DNA from: Pseudomonadales bacterium
Lineage (GTDB): Bacteria > Pseudomonadota > Gammaproteobacteria > Pseudomonadales > UBA5518
Reading direction: 5' to 3'
Length of the DNA stretch: 64,000 nucleotides
Assembly (NCBI GenBank): GCA_022072145.1
Contig: JAJVIG010000006.1
Location: 131,621-195,620, forward strand
A program made the translations under genes and the position numbers. Every line of letters begins with the position of its first letter. Positions within the stretch are counted from its first letter, which is position 1. This document shows positions 58,008 through 64,000 of this stretch, piece after piece. Below the pieces are notes generated by a model. It worked only from the letters and a program-made list of their open reading frames with translations. It had not been told where the DNA came from and did no database searches.

Positions 58008-58035
58008 AAAAAAGCCGGGGGGCAAGCCCCCCGGC
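58008..58035 (-). terminator. Intrinsic terminator/attenuator between rplL and rpoB
   Basis: Minus strand: perfect 9-base stem (GCCGGGGGG with CCCCCCGGC), loop of four, then TTTTTT, 49 bases after the rplL stop. A second hairpin (57968-57989, stem CGAAAGGC) follows, in the place where E. coli has its RNase III processing site. This fits attenuated transcription that keeps L7/L12 above RpoBC. Confidence 0.88.
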
Positions 58036-58084
58036 CCGGCGTTGCCGCCAGCCTTGCGCGAACGCGTGCCGTGCGGCATCGCGA

Positions 58085-58462
58085 TCACTTGATCTCGACG
58101 GTAGCGCCTGCTTCCTCGAGCTTGGCCTTGGCCGCTTCCGCGTCCGCCTTGCTGACCGCTTCCTTCACCGTCGACGGTGCGCCGTCGACCATGTCCTTCG
58201 CTTCCTTCAGGCCGAGGCCGGTCAGTTCGCGAACGACCTTGATCACGTTGACCTTCTTCTCGCCGGCGGCCTTCAGGACCACGTCGAACTCGGTCTTCTC
58301 TTCCTCGGCAGGTGCAGCGGCGGCCGCTGCGGCCGGCGCTGCCGCAACCGCGGCGGCGGCGGTCACGCCGAACTTGTCTTCCATTGCCTTGATCAGTTCG
58401 ACCACGTCCATCACGGTCATTTCGGCGATGGCGTTAAGGATGTCGTCCCGGGACAGTGCCAT
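58085..58462 (-). CDS. rplL: 50S ribosomal protein L7/L12
   Basis: 125 residues. N-terminal dimerisation helices, Ala-rich hinge (about residues 36-52), and the factor-binding C-terminal domain with [20 protein letters not shown] and [20 protein letters not shown]. Stalk protein that recruits elongation factors. Confidence 0.98.
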   Translation of the reverse strand: MALSRDDILNAIAEMTVMDVVELIKAMEDKFGVTAAAAVAAAPAAAAAAAPAEEEKTEFDVVLKAAGEKKVNVIKVVRELTGLGLKEAKDMVDGAPSTVKEAVSKADAEAAKAKLEEAGATVEIK

Positions 58463-58516
58463 GACTTGTCACTCCTCGTTGATTGCTTGGATTGAAATTG
58501 CCAGATACCCAACCGC

Positions 58517-59044
58517 TCAGGCGGCTTCCTTCTGATCGCGCACGGCAGCGATGGTCCGGACGAGCTTGCCCGGGACCTCGTTGAGCGTGCGTGCGAGCTT
58601 GGCAACCGGTGCCTGGATGACACTCATCAGCATCGAGATTGCCTGGTCGCGGGTCGGCAGCGACGCCAGTACGTCGATCTGCTCGGCCCCCATCAGTCGG
58701 CCGCTCACCGCCAGAGCCTTGACCTCGAACGCCTCCACCTGCTTCGCGAAATCCTTGAAGATCCGCGCGGCAGCGCCCGGGTCCTCGATCGAGAACGCGA
58801 GCAGCGAAGGACCCACCAGCGCCGGGCCGATGCACTCGAAATCGGTGCCTTCGACCGCGCGCTTCGCCAGCGTGTTGCGGACCACCCGCACCACCACGTT
58901 GGCCTCGCGCGCCTGCTTGCGCAGCCTGGTGAGATTCGTGACGCTGACGCCACGGGCGTCTGCGATCACGACGGACAGGGCTTTGGTGGCGGTCTCTCTG
59001 ACTTCAGCGACGATCGCCTTCTTGTCTTCGAGTCCTAGTGCCAC
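58517..59044 (-). CDS. rplJ: 50S ribosomal protein L10
   Basis: 175 residues from GTG 59044 with AGGAGT nine bases upstream; the frame is open further upstream but that stretch is leader [23 protein letters not shown] at the start, [20 protein letters not shown], and a C-terminal helix that binds L7/L12 dimers. Under the L10 leader (59060-59240). Confidence 0.97.
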   Translation of the reverse strand: MALGLEDKKAIVAEVRETATKALSVVIADARGVSVTNLTRLRKQAREANVVVRVVRNTLAKRAVEGTDFECIGPALVGPSLLAFSIEDPGAAARIFKDFAKQVEAFEVKALAVSGRLMGAEQIDVLASLPTRDQAISMLMSVIQAPVAKLARTLNEVPGKLVRTIAAVRDQKEAA

Positions 59045-59059
59045 TGGAGTTACTCCTGT

Positions 59060-59240
59060 GTTGAACCGGCCCTGGGGCCGGCTGTTTACCTCACCGCCGC
59101 GTGTCTGGGGCCGCGCGGCGGCATCTGCTGCGGTGAAGCACTCCAATCGTCACCAATCGGGTATTCACCATCTGCGTAGGCCAGCGCCTCCCGGCGCGGA
59201 TTAACCCCCTCGCGGGGGGCCTACGGTCTTTGATGGTCCT
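59060..59240 (-). promoter_or_regulatory. L10 leader (autoregulatory mRNA element of rplJL)
   Basis: The 233-base gap between rplA and rplJ contains, on the minus strand, AAAGACCGTAGGCC, a GC-rich arm and then GGCCTACGCAGATGGTG, the conserved core pairing of gammaproteobacterial L10 leaders where the L10-L7/L12 complex binds to block rplJ translation. Boundaries are approximate. Confidence 0.75.
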
Positions 59241-59277
59241 GGCCAGACGAGCTGTCCACAGACCCCAAAGTCGTTGC

Positions 59278-59973
<696 letters not shown>

Positions 59974-59974
59974 C

Positions 59975-60406
59975 TCACAGCCCCTCCACTTCGATGCCCG
60001 CGCTGCGCGCGCTGCCGGCGATCGTGCGTACCGCCGCGTCCATGTCCGCCGCCGTCAGGTCGGGCATCTTGGTGCGCGCGATCTCCTCGACCTGCTCGCG
60101 CGTGACCTTGCCGACCTTCTTGGTGTTCGGCGTGTTGCTGCCCGAGGCGATGCCGGCCGCCTTCTTCAACAGCACGGTCGCCGGCGGCGTCTTGGTGACG
60201 AAGGTGAAACTGCGGTCCGAATAGACCGTGATGACGACCGGGATCGGCATCCCGAGTTCCAGGCCCTGCGTGGCCGCGTTGAAGGCCTTGCAGAACTCCA
60301 TGATGTTCACGCCGCGCTGGCCCAGCGCCGGACCGACGGGCGGACTCGGGTTGGCCTGGCCGGCCTTGACCTGCAGCTTGATGTAAGCGTCGACTTTCTT
60401 GGCCAT
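59975..60406 (-). CDS. rplK: 50S ribosomal protein L11
   Basis: 143 residues. [20 protein letters not shown] with the GQANP proline region targeted by thiostrepton, and [21 protein letters not shown] segment ([18 protein letters not shown]). Base of the GTPase-associated centre; needed for RelA activation. Confidence 0.98.
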   Translation of the reverse strand: MAKKVDAYIKLQVKAGQANPSPPVGPALGQRGVNIMEFCKAFNAATQGLELGMPIPVVITVYSDRSFTFVTKTPPATVLLKKAAGIASGSNTPNTKKVGKVTREQVEEIARTKMPDLTAADMDAAVRTIAGSARSAGIEVEGL

Positions 60407-60512
60407 GATCTACTCCACAGTGGGTGATTGACGCCTCGGAACGACTGCCACCTGCCGTTCGTCACCGGCTCCCCGCGCGCCGCCCGCCGGGCGGCGACGC
60501 CTCAGGCTCGCC

Positions 60513-61046
60513 TCAGGCCTTCTCGACCTGGGCGAAATCGAGCTCGACCGGAGTCGAACGCCCGAAGATCAGTACCGCCACCTTCAGGCGGTTCTTGTCG
60601 TAGTCGACCTGCTCCACGACCCCGTTGAAGTCGTTGAACGGGCCGTCGACCACACGCACCATCTCGCCCGGCTCGAAGATCGTCTTCGGCCGCGGCTTGT
60701 CCGCGCCTTCCTCGACTCGGCGCAGGATCGCGCGCGCCTCGGCCTCGGTGATCGGCGAGGGCCGGTCGGCCTTGCCGCCGATGAAGCCCATCACGCGCGG
60801 GGTTTCCTTGACGAGGTGCCAGGTGTCCTCGTCGAGCTCCATTTCCACCAGCACGTAGCCGGGGAAGAACTTGCGCTCGCTCTTGCGCTTCTGTCCGCCG
60901 CGCATCTCGACGACTTCCTCGGTGGGTACCAGGATGTCGCCGAACTTCTCCTGCATCCCGAAGCGCTGCACGCGCTCCTTCAGTGCCGCGGCGACCTTCT
61001 TCTCGAAACCGGAGAAGGCGTGCACCACATACCAGCGTTTCGCCAT
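60513..61046 (-). CDS. nusG: Transcription antitermination protein NusG
   Basis: 177 residues. N-terminal NGN domain ([31 protein letters not shown]) that clamps RNA polymerase, and C-terminal KOW domain ([19 protein letters not shown]) that binds Rho or S10. Follows secE by nine bases; together the secE-nusG pair precedes rplK. Confidence 0.98.
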   Translation of the reverse strand: MAKRWYVVHAFSGFEKKVAAALKERVQRFGMQEKFGDILVPTEEVVEMRGGQKRKSERKFFPGYVLVEMELDEDTWHLVKETPRVMGFIGGKADRPSPITEAEARAILRRVEEGADKPRPKTIFEPGEMVRVVDGPFNDFNGVVEQVDYDKNRLKVAVLIFGRSTPVELDFAQVEKA

Positions 61047-61055
61047 CGTCCACCC

Positions 61056-61460
61056 CTACCCAATCAGCTTCGAAGCGAGCCAGCCGAGGAACGTGTCGAG
61101 CCCCCAGAGGATCAGCGCCATCACCACGACCACCGCGACCACGATCAGCGTCGTCTGCGTCGTCTCCTGCCGGGTGGGCCAGACCACCTTGCGGATCTCG
61201 CCGCGCGCGGACTTCGCGAGCTCGAGGAACGCCGCGCCCTGCGAGGTCAGGAACGCGACCGCCACGCCGGCCGCCGCGAGCAGCGCCAGCACCGGCCAGC
61301 GCAGCAGCGCCGAGCGTTCGGCGAACTCACGCGCGAAGCCGATGCCGTTGGCGACACCGCTGCCGCCGGCCAGCACGACCAGCGCCCCCAGGATCAGCGC
61401 GACCACGGCCCACTTGAGCCAGTCGAGCCGGCCGTTCTTCTCGTGGACATTTGCTTTCAT
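61056..61460 (-). CDS. secE: Preprotein translocase subunit SecE
   Basis: 134 residues from ATG 61460 (GGAAG eight bases upstream). Three hydrophobic segments, as in E. coli, and the conserved cytoplasmic amphipathic stretch ARGEIRKVVWPTRQETTQTT before the last membrane helix. Clamps SecY. Lies between tRNA-Trp and nusG. Confidence 0.97.
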   Translation of the reverse strand: MKANVHEKNGRLDWLKWAVVALILGALVVLAGGSGVANGIGFAREFAERSALLRWPVLALLAAAGVAVAFLTSQGAAFLELAKSARGEIRKVVWPTRQETTQTTLIVVAVVVVMALILWGLDTFLGWLASKLIG

Positions 61461-61535
61461 CGGAGAACTTCCGTGCGACCCGCCATCGAGGAGCCCGGGC
61501 GGCGGCCGGACCGCACGCCCGGACGCCGGGGAAAG

Positions 61536-61611
61536 TGGCACGCCAGGAGGGAATCGAACCCCCAACCTGCGGTTTTGGAGACCGCCGCTCTGCCAATTGA
61601 GCTACTGGCGT
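61536..61611 (-). tRNA. tRNA-Trp (CCA)
   Basis: 76 bases with encoded 3' CCA. Acceptor arm ACGCCAG pairs with CTGGCGT; D-arm AGCTCAATTGGCAGAGC; anticodon loop CTCCAAA (CCA); T-arm GGGGGTTCGATTCCC. It lies between tuf and secE, its conserved gammaproteobacterial place. Confidence 0.97.
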
Positions 61612-61623
61612 AAACCGTTGCCC

Positions 61624-62817
<1,194 letters not shown>

Positions 62818-62913
62818 TGCGCGCGTCTCCAGTGCCAGTAGATGAAAACAATCCAACGAATGACAACGGGCCCTCCGCGCCATCCGGCACGGGAGCCGCT
62901 AACCAACGAATTC

Positions 62914-62989
<76 letters not shown>

Positions 62990-63070
62990 CCGCCCAAAAA
63001 CCCTCGTGCCCTCCACGGCCCGCCTCACGCCGCGGACCGAACACCTTGCCCGGCGGCACGCACTGTCCGC

Positions 63071-63144
63071 TGGAGCGGGTAGCGGGAATCGAACCCGCAC
63101 CATCAGCTTGGAAGGCTGAGGTTCTACCGTTGAACTATACCCGC
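63071..63144 (-). tRNA. tRNA-Gly (TCC)
   Basis: 74 bases with encoded CCA. Acceptor GCGGGTA with TACCCGC; anticodon loop CTTCCAA (TCC); T-arm GCGGGTTCGATTCCCGC. Confidence 0.97.
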
Positions 63145-63207
63145 CTTCCGGACTCCGCCCCGGCCCGCCCGCTGGCGCGGATCGATGCCGGGATGCGGCC
63201 TGCCGAA

Positions 63208-63291
63208 TGGTGGAGGGGGCTGGATTCGAACCAGCGAAGCTTGCGCGTCAGATTTACAGTCTGATCCCTTTGACCGCTCGGGAACCCCTCC
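63208..63291 (-). tRNA. tRNA-Tyr (GTA)
   Basis: 84 bases with encoded CCA and a long variable arm. Acceptor GGAGGGG with CCCCTCC; anticodon loop CTGTAAA (GTA); T-arm CTGGTTCGAATCCAG. Confidence 0.97.
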
Positions 63292-63406
63292 TCGAAGAGC
63301 CGGGCATTTTCTTCGCGCCGAACAGCGCTGTCAACCGGCACGACGCCTGACGGCGCCCCGGTCCGTAATTTGTCATGCACTCGGCCGCCCAGCCCCGGGA
63401 ATGGGC

Positions 63407-63482
63407 TGGAGCTGGCGAGAGGAATCGAACCCCCAACCGGCTGATTACAAATCAGCTGCTCTGCCAATTGAGCTACGCCAGC
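63407..63482 (-). tRNA. tRNA-Thr (TGT)
   Basis: 76 bases with encoded CCA. Acceptor GCTGGCG with CGCCAGC; anticodon loop TTTGTAA (TGT); T-arm GGGGGTTCGATTCCTC. First tRNA of the cluster; promoter about 50 bases upstream. Confidence 0.97.
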
Positions 63483-63533
63483 GTGTTCGCATGTCCCGCG
63501 CGCGGGAGCGAGCGGCCCCGGTGCGGGCGCCGC

Positions 63534-63562
63534 AGTTTAGTCGGGCACCACGGGCTCCGCAA
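63534..63562 (-). promoter_or_regulatory. Candidate sigma-70 promoter of the tRNA-tuf operon
   Basis: Minus strand: TTGCGG (63562-63557), 17-base spacer, TAAACT (63539-63534), then a GC-rich discriminator (GCGGCGCC) typical of stringently controlled stable-RNA promoters. It overlaps the last codons of the SPOR-domain gene. Confidence 0.65.
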
Positions 63563-64000
63563 CGACGGGGCACGCGAGCTCCTCGATGCCCGCGTCGGCC
63601 CCCAGCGCGGCCTCGAGTCCCTGCGGGTCGGCGGCCAGCGCGCCCTCGACGACGACGCCCGGGCGCTCGCGCACCGCCTCGTGCACCGCTACCGGATAGC
63701 CGATGCCAGCGAAACGGGCGGCGTGCCGGGCGGCGCTCCCGGCATCACGGAACACGCCGAGCGAGACTGCGTTGCGCAGCACCGGTTCGTCACGGATCAC
63801 GAAGCTCTCGATACCGCTGGCCGCCAGCCGGGCGACCACCGCGCGCGCCTCGTCCTCGCCGGAGCGCGGCGGCACGTGCACCCAGAAACTGCTGCCCGCG
63901 GGCACCGGCACGGCGAGGACCTCGGCCACCGGCAGCCATGCCCGCACGCGCTCCAGCGCCGCGCGCGCCCGCGCCTCGTCGGGTAACGGGCCCAGGCGCA
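63537..64000 (-). CDS. SPOR-domain protein (5' end outside window)
   Basis: The frame is open to the right edge, so the N-terminal part is missing; 154 residues remain. Two repeats of SPOR-like character are visible: LGPLPDEARARAALERVR at the edge, and FWVHVPPRSGEDEARAVVA with VFRDAGSAARHAARFAGIG further on. SPOR domains bind denuded peptidoglycan at the septum. A SPOR-type gene next to the tRNA-tuf cluster (beside birA/coaX) is also found in Pseudomonas. Only 54 bases separate the stop from the first tRNA. Confidence 0.8.
   Translation of the reverse strand, partial: RLGPLPDEARARAALERVRAWLPVAEVLAVPVPAGSSFWVHVPPRSGEDEARAVVARLAASGIESFVIRDEPVLRNAVSLGVFRDAGSAARHAARFAGIGYPVAVHEAVRERPGVVVEGALAADPQGLEAALGADAGIEELACPVVAEPVVPD

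Overview
The window is a high-GC gammaproteobacterial chromosome segment. Gene order around the translation genes matches the Pseudomonas-type layout: tRNA-Thr/Tyr/Gly/Thr, tuf, tRNA-Trp, secE, nusG, rplKAJL, rpoBC, then the str, S10, spc and alpha operons down to rplQ, with ssb, an MFS transporter and uvrA close by. FabA and FabB side by side, a three-helix SecE, and an H-NS family protein point the same way. I cannot name the genus. An XrtA (exosortase A)/PEP-CTERM exopolysaccharide system suggests an environmental, floc- or biofilm-forming bacterium.

Bases 1-12,760 are an envelope and exopolysaccharide locus: a cut-off polysaccharide deacetylase, a FemAB-like acyltransferase, a low-GC membrane O-acyltransferase with an SGNH domain, then on the minus strand the XrtA-associated FemAB protein, deacetylase and sugar-1-phosphate transferase, followed by galU, manC and ugd and a PEP-CTERM protein. 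These supply UDP-glucose, GDP-mannose and UDP-glucuronate and build and modify the polymer. The exosortase itself is not in the window.

Bases 12,760-31,170 are mixed housekeeping and surface-sugar genes: fabA-fabB, an H-NS-like protein, a second nucleotide-sugar dehydrogenase, a second PEP-CTERM protein, a VanZ / beta-CASP / moeA / moaB cluster, an RmlD-like protein, ssb, a YajR-like transporter, a degenerate GIY-YIG protein, phosphomannomutase, uvrA and galE. Phosphomannomutase (mannose-1-P for ManC) and galE (UDP-galactose) complete the sugar-nucleotide supply.

Bases 31,172-63,536 are one continuous minus-strand block of transcription and translation genes, read from high to low coordinates, with two apparently identical tuf genes and five tRNAs. 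Sigma-70-type promoters are visible ahead of the tRNA cluster, rpsL, rpsJ and rpsM, and intrinsic terminators lie between rplL and rpoB and between rpsL and rpsG. A SPOR-domain protein is cut by the right edge.

The most unusual structure is a dispersed family of 22-base palindromic repeats (13 full copies). On the coding strand they begin with TAG, and in six genes that TAG is the stop codon. In two convergent gene pairs the repeats fill the whole gap from stop codon to stop codon. A second repeat family brackets manC, and a 194-base inverted-repeat element follows fabB.
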